Source of the DNA: Plasmodium malariae
Lineage: Eukaryota; Apicomplexa; Aconoidasida; Haemosporida; Plasmodiidae
Direction: 5' to 3'
DNA: 64,000 nt
Assembly: GCF_900090045.1 (NCBI RefSeq)
Contig: NC_041781.1
Location: 1,782,001-1,846,000, forward strand
In this document: positions 10,966-23,984 of the stretch, piece by piece
How the letters are laid out: each line of letters opens with the position of its first letter
Position numbering within the stretch: the first letter of the stretch is position 1
The notes under the pieces: generated by a model
What the model saw: only the letters and a program-made list of their open reading frames with translations
The model's database searches: none
What the model was told of the DNA's origin: nothing
Position numbers and translations under genes: made by a program

Positions 10966-12811
10966 GTACACATTTTGTGGTGAAAAAATTTCCTATTCGC
11001 ACAAAGTGAGATACCTAGACATACCAATTTTCCTATTAGCAGAAAAGAAAATGGTTTTTCAAGAGTTTAAAAAATAGCTTAAATAATAAAAAAAAAAAAT
11101 AAATAAAAATAAATAAATAAATAAATGAACGAATGGGTATATGAATATTATTTTAAAAGATAACAAATTTAACAGAACGTTTAAATTTTCTCATTTTTTT
11201 TTTTTCCTTTTACCTATTAAATACACATAATGACGGTGCGTATTCTTATTTTGTGAAGATTGTACTCACAATAAATTGGTGGTGTAATAACATGTACTTG
11301 TGTATAAAATCGCGAGGAAGCTTAGTTGAAGGAGATATAAAAAAAAAAAAAAAATGAAAAAGAAAGAACTTATTGTTACATGCATATTTGAAAAAAAAAA
11401 AAAAAAATTGCAATAATGATTTGTTTGCACTGTTCACTGTTGCTCAAAGTAACGACAAACGGACAAGAAAAATCGTTGTATGTAAGTAAAGTGTGTATGT
11501 ATGCGTAAAGGACGTATGCACGCGTAAATCCATACATGAATATATGGGTATATATATTGCATTTCTTAACACTTTTAAATGTTCGGTTGAATATACTGTA
11601 ATTGCGGTAAGCTATGTAAACACTTTTTTTTTTTTTTTTTTTACTATAAAGGTGTGTACTTTTGAACATGTAAATATATTTGTATTATTTTATGTAACAC
11701 ATCTGAAACGGGCTGGATGTTTCATTTTTATTCATATGTCAACATACACATATATGTGAAATTGATAATGGTACTAATAAAAATATATCATTTTTGTTGT
11801 TTATCTTAATTTTTCCCTTTTAACTAGATTTACATATGCACCAATGAAATCAGAAAATTAAAACATTTTGAAATAATGAAAATTTCAAATACCTTTGTTT
11901 AGTGCCTGTACATTTGTTACACAGCATCATTGCAGCTACGTATAATTGAGTATATATAACACAGCAGTCATTAATTTGACTACAATATGGTAGTAATATA
12001 ATTTTATGCTAGGATGTGTTAGAAATGATATAAAGAAATGTTTAACTCTTTAATAAGAGTATATACGAATGTAAGTCATGTTATATACTACTTTGCACTG
12101 CAGGAAAAAAAAAAAGGAAAAAGGAAAAACACATTAAAAATATTAACAAATTTTAGTAAATTTCAAAAATTATAATAAATTTCAACAAAATTTAGTAAAT
12201 TTTAATAATTTTAAAATATTATGATTAATTTGTTGTGTTCCTGTGGGCAAAACATGGAACTGGTGGAATGAGGAATAAATAGTATGTGAAAAGAAAAAGT
12301 AAAGAAGCAAGAGGGAAGGAACAAACCGCATACAAAAATATGCCAATGCTAATATGCACATGCATTCATATACATAAGTATAACTCGTATATTGAACTCT
12401 CATATACGCATTTATAAATAGGTGCAAAGTGTAAATGTGTATATATATATATGTATAAATATATGAAATTCATGTAATAAATGTATTATATATACGTAAA
12501 TGTGTTCAACGTGTACTACACAAATTGAGGAGAGCAAAACATTGTATACGTTGAACGAGGCAGTCATAGTGCATTATTAGGTATATTTTTTTTTTTTTAA
12601 ATTACATTTTGCATGCGTTTAAAAAAAAATAAAAAATTGTAAGTTATTAGGAAAGAGTAGAGAATTCTCCTATTTTTTTTTTTTTACAATTATTTTTTTT
12701 TTTCTCTCTCTATATATATATATATAAATATATATAAATATTTTTTTTTTTACTCAGAATTGTATTATAAAATGTGTTAAATGAAATATTATTTATATAT
12801 ATAAATAATAG

Positions 12812-12842
<31 letters not shown>

Positions 12843-13729
12843 TTTACCTTTTATTTATACCTATGACATACCAAATAAATGTGTTAATGTTGTACGTAAC
12901 AGGATTTTTATACTTAACGTTAGAAGAACAGGTTAAAAGAAGGTATTTACAATTTTTTTTTTTTTCTTAATTCTAATCCGCCTATCTCTTTTTTTTTTCC
13001 GCTTATGCATGTAAATTTATTTAATATAAACTTATGTAATTATGCATGTACAATTATGCATATATGTTTATACATATATGTCCCCATATATATATAAGTG
13101 CGTATGAACTTATTTACTAATGTATTTGGGTATGAGTAGAATTATATTGCCCTTATAGAATTCTGAAGTATGCAATAATTTTTGCACAGGAATTTGTAAT
13201 ATGAATGTGTATATGTGTATATATATATACATACGTATATATTTATGTATAAGTTAAATTTGTTTTTTCTTTTTTTTTTGCACGATAAAAAAGATATAAT
13301 AATTGAATGGACATAAATAATTAGCACAAAAAAGGAGCTAAGACATATTTTATCGTCAAGGGAAAAAGAAGTGAAACATGGCATAATAGGTCTAAGAATA
13401 GTAATTGCGTAATTATTCCTATTTGCATATATAGAAAAATATATACATACATGCACATGTATATATTTGTACATTCGCGCGTATGCGCAGATAATTGCTT
13501 GTATGTATTATATACGCTTTAGAAAAAGTAAAGCAGTCAAAAAAATAGGGGAAACAAGGGAAAAAGTAAGTAGCCAAGTAGCTAAATGGGTAGTTAAGTA
13601 ATCAAGTAAGTAGTTAATTAGGTTGTAAAATACATAACCATATAGATTGCCAAATAAGTTGGTACACAGACCAATTGAATCGAGAAGAACATAGCTGAAA
13701 ACGTATAGCAACAAAGGAAAGACATAACA

Positions 13730-15910
13730 ATGGAAAGCAAAGGATACAAAAGAAGGAATATAGAAATGTCCTTAATAGACAAAAGAAGAAAGAGAAAATA
13801 TAAGCTGCATTCAAATATTGAACATTCTAAGAAACCTTGGTATATCTATTTAAAAAAGAATGAGGGTATATTTTTCTTCGATTTGATTGATGAGGATTCA
13901 AAATTTGTTTATAAAAAAGAAAAAAATGGTGTAGATAAGGTAGAGGAAACTGACAAGTATAGGCACGAGAGGAGGAATTCTTTCAAGAAGGTGTTTGTAA
14001 AGATGGAATTAGAGGAGGGGGAAAACAAAATCGATGAGGGCAAACAGAACGATAAGGACAAACAGAACGATAAGGGAAAACAGAACGATAAGGGAAAACA
14101 GAACGATAAGGGAAAACAGAACGATAAGGGAAAACAGAACAATAAGGGAAAACAGAACGATAAGGGGATGGAACATGAACATGGACGGGTGAATGAAGAA
14201 TGGGTGGAAGAATTACCTGATAACGGATATAGTAAGATTGATGAGTTAAGACTTTGGATGTACCATAATAAGGAGAAAGAAAAAATATACGAGAAGGAAA
14301 AATGCTACAATGAGGAGGAGGCAGTAGCATCTAACAATATAAACAATGAAAAGGAAAAGAATAACTTAACGAAATCGTTAAATAGAAAAAAGTTGTTTGA
14401 AATGCTCCTCTATTTGAATACGTTTATTAAGTATATAGACTATGATAAAAAAATTTCAGCAGAAATGTTTTTGAAATTTTTTTACAGCAAAGGAGTGGAC
14501 ATGGAATATGGTGAGCTGATGGGAGGTGGTGGAATGACGAAAAATGATGAGCTAATGCAAAATAATATTAGCTTGCTAAATAGAGTGAGTGCGAAAAATA
14601 GCAAATGGATAGTAAGCAATCATAAAGAAGATACGTACAAAATAGGAATATACTCAGAAGGGGTATTATCACTGAAATTATTTAAATACGGCATCAAAGA
14701 GGTTAGTAGTAAAACATATTACATAAATGGTTCGTTGTTGTATTCAAAAATTTGTGGAATTTTAAAAAAGCAGAACCCGTTAAATGATGAGTTTAATGAA
14801 TGTAATAATATAAAGAATGATGAGAAGAATGGAGCAAAACATGGTGAAAAGAATGGAGAGAAGAATGGAGCGAAACATGGTGAAAAGAATGGAGAGAAGA
14901 ATGGAGCGAAACATGGTGAAAAGAATGGAGAGAAGAATGGTGAGAAGAATGATGAGAAGAAGGGTGTGCAAAATGGTGAGGAGGTAGTACCTCAGGGAGT
15001 CCAGAAAGATAAGCCTATTTCCTTTGGTATATGTATAGATTTTGATTATTTAAGAAAATCGTATGAGTGGTATGAAGGAAAGACAATGAGATTATTAGAT
15101 CTTTTTATTATCCTAAACAAAATTTCCGAAATATTTAGAGAAAAGTGTTTTATTATATATGTACATCTATCAGTACATAGTGAAGGTAGCCATACTTTAG
15201 AAGATATAAAAAATTATAAAGTGTGCTATCCGTACATGTTTTCGGAGTTAACAGATACTCTAAAATTATTTGAAGAAAGAAATATAAAAATAGTGATAAG
15301 AGTAAATGAAATGAGGTCAATGAATATTTCTACTACACATCATTCTAATAATTCAAAAAATAAATTAATAGAAGATATTAAAAAAATGTATAGAAATAAA
15401 GAAGTGAATAACATTTTTCTTATTACTAATGATATAGAAGTAATTTCATTTTGTAATGATATGCACTATAAACTTTTTTATAAAAGAGATACCTTCGATA
15501 ATATAAAGGAATGTACTCTTTCTTTTACAAAACCAGTAATCATACTCTCCTTTATGAATAATATGCCCATGCATAATAATAAATTTCTTCCTTATTTAAA
15601 ACTTGAAAATTTTTGCTATATGAATTTTATTATTAAAAGTTTTTTCCTGAGATATCAGGCGAGGAGAATTGAAAAACTTGTAACAATATATAAGGATAAT
15701 ATGGAAAATATGGACATAATTGAAAAACTAATGGATAAATTTACCATAAAAAATAAAAACTTTAAAAACAAAATTAACATTTTACTACTAAATGATATAC
15801 TTTATAAAGTAGATTTAAAAAAAAAAGAAAATATAGAAATAACCAGCCTGCTAAGAAAAGTCTTCCCCCCTTCATACCATTCCATGCATTACGATATTAG
15901 GGGAAAATGA
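13730..15910 (+). CDS. conserved Plasmodium protein, candidate gametocyte development protein 1 (GDV1)
   Basis: An intact single-exon gene of 726 residues. The N-terminus is basic (MESKGYKRRN, DKRRKRKYK) and followed by SKKPWYIYLKKNEGIFFFDL. Two low-complexity inserts, KQNDKG repeats (about residues 104-146) and GEKNGAKH-type repeats (about 363-415), interrupt otherwise complex sequence. Without them the length would be near 630, close to the roughly 600 of P. falciparum GDV1. The C-terminal third holds a hydrophobic strand with paired Asp (FGICIDFDYLRKS, about 430) and NNIFLITNDIEVISFCND (about 560), a layout reminiscent of PIN/NYN-type nuclease folds. GDV1 is a nuclear trigger of sexual commitment that displaces HP1 from the ap2-g locus. 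The GDV1 name is inference from size, exon count and position on the same side of a CLAG-REX1-ETRAMP set. The gene itself is certain. Confidence 0.65.
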   Translation: MESKGYKRRNIEMSLIDKRRKRKYKLHSNIEHSKKPWYIYLKKNEGIFFFDLIDEDSKFVYKKEKNGVDKVEETDKYRHERRNSFKKVFVKMELEEGENKIDEGKQNDKDKQNDKGKQNDKGKQNDKGKQNDKGKQNNKGKQNDKGMEHEHGRVNEEWVEELPDNGYSKIDELRLWMYHNKEKEKIYEKEKCYNEEEAVASNNINNEKEKNNLTKSLNRKKLFEMLLYLNTFIKYIDYDKKISAEMFLKFFYSKGVDMEYGELMGGGGMTKNDELMQNNISLLNRVSAKNSKWIVSNHKEDTYKIGIYSEGVLSLKLFKYGIKEVSSKTYYINGSLLYSKICGILKKQNPLNDEFNECNNIKNDEKNGAKHGEKNGEKNGAKHGEKNGEKNGAKHGEKNGEKNGEKNDEKKGVQNGEEVVPQGVQKDKPISFGICIDFDYLRKSYEWYEGKTMRLLDLFIILNKISEIFREKCFIIYVHLSVHSEGSHTLEDIKNYKVCYPYMFSELTDTLKLFEERNIKIVIRVNEMRSMNISTTHHSNNSKNKLIEDIKKMYRNKEVNNIFLITNDIEVISFCNDMHYKLFYKRDTFDNIKECTLSFTKPVIILSFMNNMPMHNNKFLPYLKLENFCYMNFIIKSFFLRYQARRIEKLVTIYKDNMENMDIIEKLMDKFTIKNKNFKNKINILLLNDILYKVDLKKKENIEITSLLRKVFPPSYHSMHYDIRGK

Positions 15911-16720
15911 GCCCCAAGAAGAGCGGCACACACAAAAAAAATAAAATAAAAAAAAAAAAAAAAAAATAATAATAAATACAAATGAAATAAAAACGAATAG
16001 AACAAAAGGCGTGTTTCCTCATCCTCATTTTTTCCACCTGGTACACACATGCGTGTGTGCGCGTCTGCGAGCTCTTTCGTACTTTTTTATGAATATCCCC
16101 TTCCCCCATGTGCCTAAGTACATGTATCATATATGTACACATACATAGGTGCATGCAGACATATATGTGTATACACATACATGTGTAAATCCATACATAC
16201 GTGCATTTATATATATATAAATATATATGTATATGTTAATTTTAAATTTTATACAAGTGTTTCCTCCCCCCCTCCTGTGGCAAAATTTTTATATCCATTT
16301 TTTAATTTATAAAAATATGTATGTTTTTTTTGTTTGACTATGCTTGTGTATTCTTTCAAAGGGTACGAGTAAACACACCCTTACTAAAAATGTATATGCA
16401 TTGTATGTGGGTTTAGGTTATACACTTCAATGTGTATATGTGTTTACGCTTGTTTATATGTGTGTATGAGTTTATGCATATATTTTTATACTCATGCTTA
16501 TTTGCGCGCATTTATTTTATTGACATAAGCCTAAGGATCAATTTATACATTTTTAAAATTTTATATAATAAATAATATTTTATAATTTATTTAAAAAGTG
16601 TATTTATTATTATTCTTTTTTTTTATTTCAAAAATGGCTATTTATTTTTTTCATTTTAATCTTCTTAAAAGAAAAAATTTGAATAAAAACATATATCCAG
16701 TCTATTACTTGTTTTTTTAA

Positions 16721-16770
<50 letters not shown>

Positions 16771-16801
16771 TAACATTGAATTTTTGAGGAATGAAAATAT
16801 G

Positions 16802-16865
16802 ATGCATGTCGTTTACTCGGTCAGGCCGAGGGTGAATCGGACAGATATGTTTTGCTCCTTTATGA
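16802..16865. other. GC-rich island with CTCGG/CCGAG hairpin
   Basis: Sixty-odd bases with roughly balanced composition in a very A/T-rich setting. CTCGG-TCAGG-CCGAG forms a 5-bp GC stem. All three readings tried stay open: plus MHVVYSVRPRVNRTD, and minus KKKEKPHKGAKHICPIHP among others. This could be a small structured RNA or a short exon. Confidence 0.4.
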
Positions 16866-17339
16866 GGTTTTTCTTTTTTTTTTCATTTTTTTAAGAAGTA
16901 TTTTGCAATTTTTTGTAATTACTCCATGTATATTTTAACGTTCTTTAATTTTTCCTGTCGACCTTTTATCCAGTGAACGTTGAAAAAAAAGAAATAAAAT
17001 ATAATAAGTAGAGAAAAAAAAAGAAGTAAAATATATTAAGAAAAGAAAAAAAAAGAAGTAAAATATAATTAGAGAAAAAAAAAAAAAAAAAAGTAAAAAT
17101 GAATAGCTAAAAAGTAGGGCTAAAATGAAGGGCTAAAAGAAAGGGTCAAAAAGTAGGGCTAAAATGTAGAGATAAAAAAAGTAAATCTAAAAAGTAAATT
17201 CTAAGTACATTTTAAACTAACTGCTTCAGTAGGCACTAGTAGTGCATAAATGTAATATTTCAATAGGGCGTTTGAAAAAGCTTAAATGGTAAGTGCACCA
17301 AAAAAAAAAAATAAAAAAGGAAATATAATAGAAATGAGG

Positions 17340-17545
17340 TAAAAAAGAAACAAAGTAAAAGCAGAATATAACAAAGGAAAGAGCAAAAGAACAAAAGAAA
17401 GCTCAAAAGAACAAAAGAAAGCGCAAAAGAACAAAGGAAAGCGCAAAAGAACAGAACTGAGCGAAATAATAAAGTGTAAAACGAAATAATAAAATGAAAA
17501 ACGAAATAATAAAATGAAAAACGAAATAATAAAATGAAAAACAAA
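17340..17545. repeat. degenerate purine-rich tandem repeats
   Basis: Two blocks: about five copies of an 18-base AGCGCAAAAGAACAAAAGAA-like unit (17380-17460), then about five copies of AATGAAAAACGAAATAATAA-like units (17465-17545). The long minus-strand Phe/Leu/Ser frame across it is repeat-derived. Confidence 0.75.
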
Positions 17546-19356
17546 ATAATAATGCGCAAAAGTATATTATTAAAAAAATAAATTCTCCAATGTTTATTTA
17601 GAAATTTCTTAGAAAACCAAAGAGTAAATTGCAACATTGAGCAAAGCATCGATTTATTAAATAGAATTGTGGATGAGCCTTTTTATAAGCTCATATAATA
17701 AGAGAAATGCATTGAAAAATACAAAAAAAAAAAAAAAGAAAAAAAGAAAAATACTAACAAAAAAATACAATGTTGACGGAACAGGGAATAAAAATTAAAA
17801 AATCGTAAAACCAAATAACTTATTTTTGATTAAAGACAAAAATGAGTGAAATACAATTATTTTTTTTCTTTTTTGGAGACATAAAAGATCATACATTTCA
17901 GTGCATCGTTAAATAAATCAAAAATAAAAATGGTGTAACACTTTATTTAGTATATTCGGATGGGAAACATTGAAAAGAATTTATTTTTATTGTCAATTTT
18001 AGAAGAAAACACGAAAAGGATAGTGCACTTATTGTGAACGTGTTAAATTGTATAAAATCGAATAAATTATTCATGTAGCGTCATTTAGAAATAAATTTTA
18101 GTGAGTGCAAGAATAAAGATAATCATTAAAAAATAGCGCTTTGTATTAATATATTGTTCTAGTAAATATAACATATAAATGCACGATTTGACTATTTTTT
18201 TTTTTTTTTTAATTGCATTCCTTTGAAATAATATAGTAAATAGGTAGTTTTAAAGTATTTTAAAAAATGAATGCTTATATGTGTGCATATATGTATACAT
18301 TTATACATTAAACAGTTTAACGTTCCTCAAAAAATTCTTAACCATGTTCAGGTAATTAAATTCTACGGATAATATTTGTTTATTTATGCTTACAAAGATA
18401 AGATTAATTTTTCACCAAAAAAACAAAAAAAGTAAAAAATGGAAAAAAATAAAAAAGTGGAACTAAATGGAAAAAATTAAAAAGTGGAACAAAATGGAAA
18501 AAATAAAAAATCGTAGACACCCCTTAACAAAATAATAATTTAATAGTATTGTAGAGAACGGAAATTGTAAAATGATGGAGAATTTTTCTTCTTTTTTTTT
18601 TTTTTTTTCTCTAATCTTTAATATAAACCTGTGCAAAAAATACGGCAAAACAACTCATAAGTAAACATTATGTTGAAAATATTTGTACTGCCAAAATGGG
18701 GCTCTACTGGAGGACATCAATGCGTTAAAATGCATGCATAATGTGAAAATTGTACATTATTACATATATATATATGTATATATATATTATATGTATGTAT
18801 ATATATATGTATATATATATGTATATATATATGTATATATATATTATATGTATGTTTATATATATGACGGCGTGAAATAATGGAGTAAAGAGGGAAAAAG
18901 TACGAAAAAGGTGTAACGCTAAAATTATGATACCAATGACTATAATTTGTACGTATACACGGTAACTGTTAAGCTCTTTCTGAAAGTAGGACCACTAAGA
19001 GTGCTCACAAAAATGGAAAAGTGAAAAAAAAAAAAAATTATGTGCATTTCTTTTTTGTTTATTATAAACCCTCTTTTATAATTGTAATTTTATTTTTTTT
19101 ATAATTAATACGATGTGAATAATAAGTTACAAGACTGCTGTGCATATATATATATATATCAATATAAATAAATATAACAAAGAAGAGAGAAATAAAACGA
19201 AATAAAAGGAGGAATTGATAAAATGTACATTATCACGTGTAATGTGCAAATAATTTTTATTTTTGTATTGTATATAAATAATTTTATTTTCTGTCAACTA
19301 AATAGGGAATCGCATAATTATTTTAAGTACTAAATGTGGGCTTACAGAAATAAATT

Positions 19357-19391
<35 letters not shown>

Positions 19392-20048
19392 TCTCTTCCT
19401 TTTCCTCTCAATATCTTTTATTTTTTATGATTTTTATATACTACATATTATAAATATGTATGATGTTAGCAATTATGTGGAATAATTCTTCAAAGCACAT
19501 AAGTGCATTTATTTTAATAAATTTTCATACGCATGCATGTACTTTTAAATATATGCTTAAACGCATAAATCATTAGCACACAAGCATACCTATATAAATC
19601 CATCCACTCAACTATGCATACATGGGTGCAAATTAAAATAAACGAACACATATATATATTATGTGCTTACTCATGTGTCTACATTTTATATACACTTAAA
19701 CACATATATTTTATGTGCTTACATAAATGCGTACATTGTATGCATGCACCTGGACACATACATATTATGAGCATATATAGGCTTGTGCATAAGTGAGTGC
19801 ATAAATGTTTACATAAGAGAGTAAATAATTGCATGCATAAATGTGTTCATAATTGCATACCTTATAGATGTAACATTTTTAAAGAAAAATGGTATGTGCC
19901 TACAACATAGTAATTAGACAATATAGTAAAATATATTGTGACATAATTAATTTATGTTCATATATTAATAAGATTAAATGCATACTCCCTCACACATGTT
20001 ATGCACGTATAAGTTTAACTTACGTCCATGAAATTGTAACTGTTGTTA

Positions 20049-20190
20049 ATATTTGCAATATAAAAAAATAAAAATAAATAAATAAATGTATAGTAAAAAA
20101 ATAAAAATAAATAAATAAATGTATAGTAAAAAAATAAAAATAAATAAATAAATGTATAGTAAAAAAATAAAAATAAATAAGTAAATATAT
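20049..20190. repeat. tandem repeat, about 32-base unit, four copies
   Basis: Four near-identical copies of AAAAAATAAAAATAAATAAA followed by TAAATGTATAGT, the last diverged to GTAAATATATGT. Confidence 0.85.
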
Positions 20191-20388
20191 GTATAAAAGA
20201 AAAAAAAAAAAAAAAAAAAAAAATTAACATGTCAGGCGAAATTTTATTTGAAATGTACAAGTTTTGTATTATATAATAAATGGAGAATACTTCAGTTGTG
20301 TAATTAGTTTTACACTTAATATTGAAAGAAGAGATAGAAAAACAAAAATAAAAAAAATAAAAAAAATAAAAATAAGAATAATCATAAT

Positions 20389-20628
20389 ATGAATAATAAT
20401 AATAATAATATTAACAATAATAATAAAAATAATTATAACAATAATAATAAAAATAATTATAACAATAATAATAAAAATAACTATAACAATAATAAGAATA
20501 ATAAGAATAAGAAGAATAACAGTACGACTAACTATGCAAACAACAGTACAAATTACAGTATGAATAACAATACGAATAACAATAATAAAACAATAGTTTT
20601 TCATCAAAAATTTTGTGTAACAAAATGA
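20389..20628 (+). other. AAT/AAC-rich stretch, possible low-complexity coding remnant
   Basis: The stretch runs from ATGAATAATAAT through AATTATAACAATAAT units and reads as an Asn/Lys/Tyr-rich frame that ends in a non-repetitive tail, KTIVFHQKFCVTK. Asn-rich stretches like this are common inside Plasmodium proteins. Here no flanking conserved exon is seen, so it may be just a trinucleotide repeat. Confidence 0.3.
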
Positions 20629-20645
20629 ATGCCATGAATAGGTAA

Positions 20646-20876
20646 AGATCAAGTTATATAAATAGTTTGGATAAATCGGAATATCGAAATGTACTTTCGA
20701 ATGAAAAAGGAAAAATTAATTCTTTATGGGACACCATAAAAGAAGACATTTTCCACGAACTGTGTGCATTGAGGATATATCTTTACATATTTCACTTTTT
20801 TTTTTTTTTTTTTTTTTTTTTTTGTACCATATTAAAAAGTACATTGAATGAGAAATGTTTTTTCGTAAAGTATTGA
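20646..20876 (+). pseudogene. possible broken exon of a subtelomeric-type protein
   Basis: The frame reads RSSYINSLDKSEYRNVLSNE, then KGKINSLWDTIKEDIFHEL, with balanced helical composition. It then runs into a 25-base T tract. The amphipathic Leu/Trp spacing recalls small exported-protein helical domains, but no family can be named. No intact start precedes it; an ATG at 20626 is followed in frame by TAA. I treat it as a possible relic. Confidence 0.25.
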
Positions 20877-21113
20877 TGTTCTGAATAACATAGGTGAATT
20901 ATCATAGGTGTATACATACATATGTGTATATATATAAGTATATATATGTTATGTACCCATATATACAAGTATATACATATATATAAACGTTTGATTCCTC
21001 ATTTAAGCAACGTGCACCCACAATCATGAAAAATGAAAAAGTTCATGACGTGTGCAGGCAAAATATATAAAACGGGTATAATTCCCTACTATAAATTTCG
21101 TTGCACATGTAAG

Positions 21114-21150
<37 letters not shown>

Positions 21151-23214
21151 CGAAGCGATACTGAAATATGCGATTATTACAAAATGGCTAGTCAGTCATA
21201 AGAGGGATAAGAAAAAAATAAAATAAAATAAAAAAAATTGAAGAAAAATAGAATGCAAGTAATACCACGATTTGTTTTTAAGCTCTTACAGAAAAGTGAG
21301 AAACATTTGAAAAGAGAGAATGATTCTTCCGTTTTTTAACATATACGTGCATTTTACTTTTTTCGCATAAAAAAAAAAAAAAAAATTAAATAAAATAAAT
21401 AAATATATGCATATACATATATATATACATGTACATATATATATACATAGTGGTGTAATAATTACTACATAATATTTGCTTGTTTGTACAATTTAAACAT
21501 CCCTTTTTATATTTTTGCAAAATAGTAAAGTCAGCTGAAGCTTGTGAAACTTCAACTTTTTCATTTTTTACTTTTCTTTAAGTTTTTGTAGGAATGAAAA
21601 TATGAACATATTTAAAAACTAAAGAGGAAGAATAGTGTACTTTATAAATATGCACATATACTGCATATGCCCATGAATATATAGAATGGGTAGAATAAAA
21701 AATTAGGTATTTCCTCCAAAAATTTCGTTAGTATATAATTATTAGCATAATCTAGCATATGGTCGATAAGGGAAATGAATTTAAGAAAGAGAATGAAGAA
21801 AATTAGCAGTTGAAGTGTTACACATGTGTATATATATGTATACATGTACGTACATATTTTCCAATTGATCGTTTGTTCATATATTTTTTTCATTCTTCTC
21901 TACATATATGTATGATTCTCTGCTATCTTAATTTAGATAAGGTGATAACCCTGTGAATGCTAGAATTTTTTTTACTATTACTTCCACCGATCAAACTTAT
22001 CAATCTGGAGGAACACAAAAATGTATTTACATTTATAAATGAACATATAAGAGCAAATAGAAACAACAATGAGTGAGATATTACAAGCAAACGAAAGTCA
22101 AACAGAGAATTAATAGTACCACTGTATTTTAGAAAAATGATATGACACTGCGAAAAAAATCTTGTGCACTTGCACGTTTGTAAGTATAATCTTTAAGGGA
22201 ATAAAATTCATCGTTTTATTTTAATGAACAGTCACATAAGAAAAAAAAAAAAAAAAAAAAAAAACTTGGTATTCCGTAATAAAGTTAAAATTTATGAAAA
22301 TACCTTTTTTAAGTTGAGAAGTAATAATAAAATACAAAATAAGAAAAAATGAGAAAAATGAGCATAATATTTTTACTTTTTAGAATAAGAGAAGACACAT
22401 AGAAAGAATGGACGCGTCCGAAAATTATTAATTATAGAACAAATCGTATTTTATTTGATTAAAGAGAGTTCATATTATCGAACGGTACCAATTTTTTTAA
22501 TTTTTTTTTTTTTTTTATATATATATATATAATTTTTCCAAAAACATACGAGAACATTTTGTTGTCATTTTATTTTGTAATTATTTTATGAAGAGCAGTG
22601 TATGTCATTTATCTCTGTATTCTGTTTATTTAAAATAAAATAATAAAATAAATAAATAAAATAATACAAAATAAAATATATTAAGAGAGGGAGAGAGAAG
22701 AAGAGAAAGAAGAAGAATAAAAACAAGAATACGTTGAGTGAGTTAATTGGAAATACATTAAGCCTGTATATAGTAATAAAATATTCCCCTCAAAAGTGAG
22801 GCAAAGAATTCTTTTTTTTTTTTTCTTTTTCTATTTCTATTTTTCCTATTTTTTTTTTTTTTTAATATGGTGCATTAATGTCACATTGAGGAGAAAAACT
22901 TATATGGATATATTTTCACTGGACAAATTAAATTATGCTCAAGTATCCCAGAAAGAACTATTTTATCTACATTCAAAATACAATAAAAAATTGATATTAT
23001 TATTCCCTTTTATTAGTTTTATAAAATTTGTTTTTATCTTTTTAACGAATTTTAATGGGAAGTTTTTTATATGAACTTATTTAGATGGACATGAAGTGAA
23101 ATGAAAAGTGAGCAAGTAAAGAGAAGTGAGATGAAGCAAAATAGTAAATAAGATACATAAATACAAATAAAATAAAAAATAAACAATAAAAAATAAACAA
23201 TAAAAAATAAACAA

Positions 23215-23370
23215 TAAAGCGAAATAGTGAAATAGCGAAATAACGAAATAGCGAAATAACGAAATAGCGAAATAACGAAATAGCGAAATAACGAAATAGC
23301 GAAATAACGAAATAGCGAAATAACGAAATAACGAAATAACGAAATAACGAAATAACGAAATAACGCATTA
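23215..23370. repeat. 8-base tandem repeat GAAATAAC/GAAATAGC
   Basis: About nineteen head-to-tail octamers alternating GAAATAGC and GAAATAAC, becoming pure GAAATAAC at the right end. It is preceded by three copies of AAAAAATAAACAAT. Confidence 0.9.
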
Positions 23371-23953
23371 AAGTTTTCTTTAATTATATAATAACAGTAT
23401 AAGCATTTTTGCATTTATGAATACTACTTTTGAGCATTTATTAAGCTGCATTATTCGCTTTCCTTCTTTGGATTAATGAAATATTATTTTTACTGTACGT
23501 AAGGCTAAAAAAACTTATATGGCACTCAGAGCATTAGAGCTAAATGTATGACAGTGTGAAGTAGTATCACAAAAGGAAAGATTCCTAAGGAATATTTGTT
23601 TAATGAAAGTATAAACCAAATTTTAGTTCACAAACGTAATAGGGTCCAATACCCAACAATATCATAAACAAATTAAGGCGTTATTTTGAAATAGGTATTT
23701 TAATGCATATATGCAAGTATACATAAATGAGCTCATATATAAATACATACATATATACATGCATATAAACCCACGTATATACATATACATATATTTACAT
23801 ACATACACGCATATGTATATATGTACATATTGAAGGGGACGTGGTCAACAGTCAGACAGAGACGAAAGTTAATGTACACATGTTCCCATGAAAATATAAA
23901 TTTTCAATTTTTCTTTTTTTGAAGCATATGTTTAAATTTTTGCCTTCCATTTG

Positions 23954-23984
<31 letters not shown>

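Larger units (their letters stand above)
8225..13729. other. 5.5-kb gene-poor interval between PIG-P and the GDV1 candidate
   Basis: No multi-exon gene could be assembled. It contains a small open frame at 8328-8510, a GC-richer island at 8849-8968, a long hairpin at 9149-9183, a tandem repeat at 10790-10965, and (TA)n tracts near 12710 and 12815-12838. The remainder is simple A/T-rich sequence and presumably includes the upstream region of the next gene. Confidence 0.6.

Noticed and set aside
17260..17649. 129-codon minus frame rich in Phe/Leu/Ser
   Set aside because: Derived from purine-rich minisatellites; would encode only low-complexity hydrophobic sequence.
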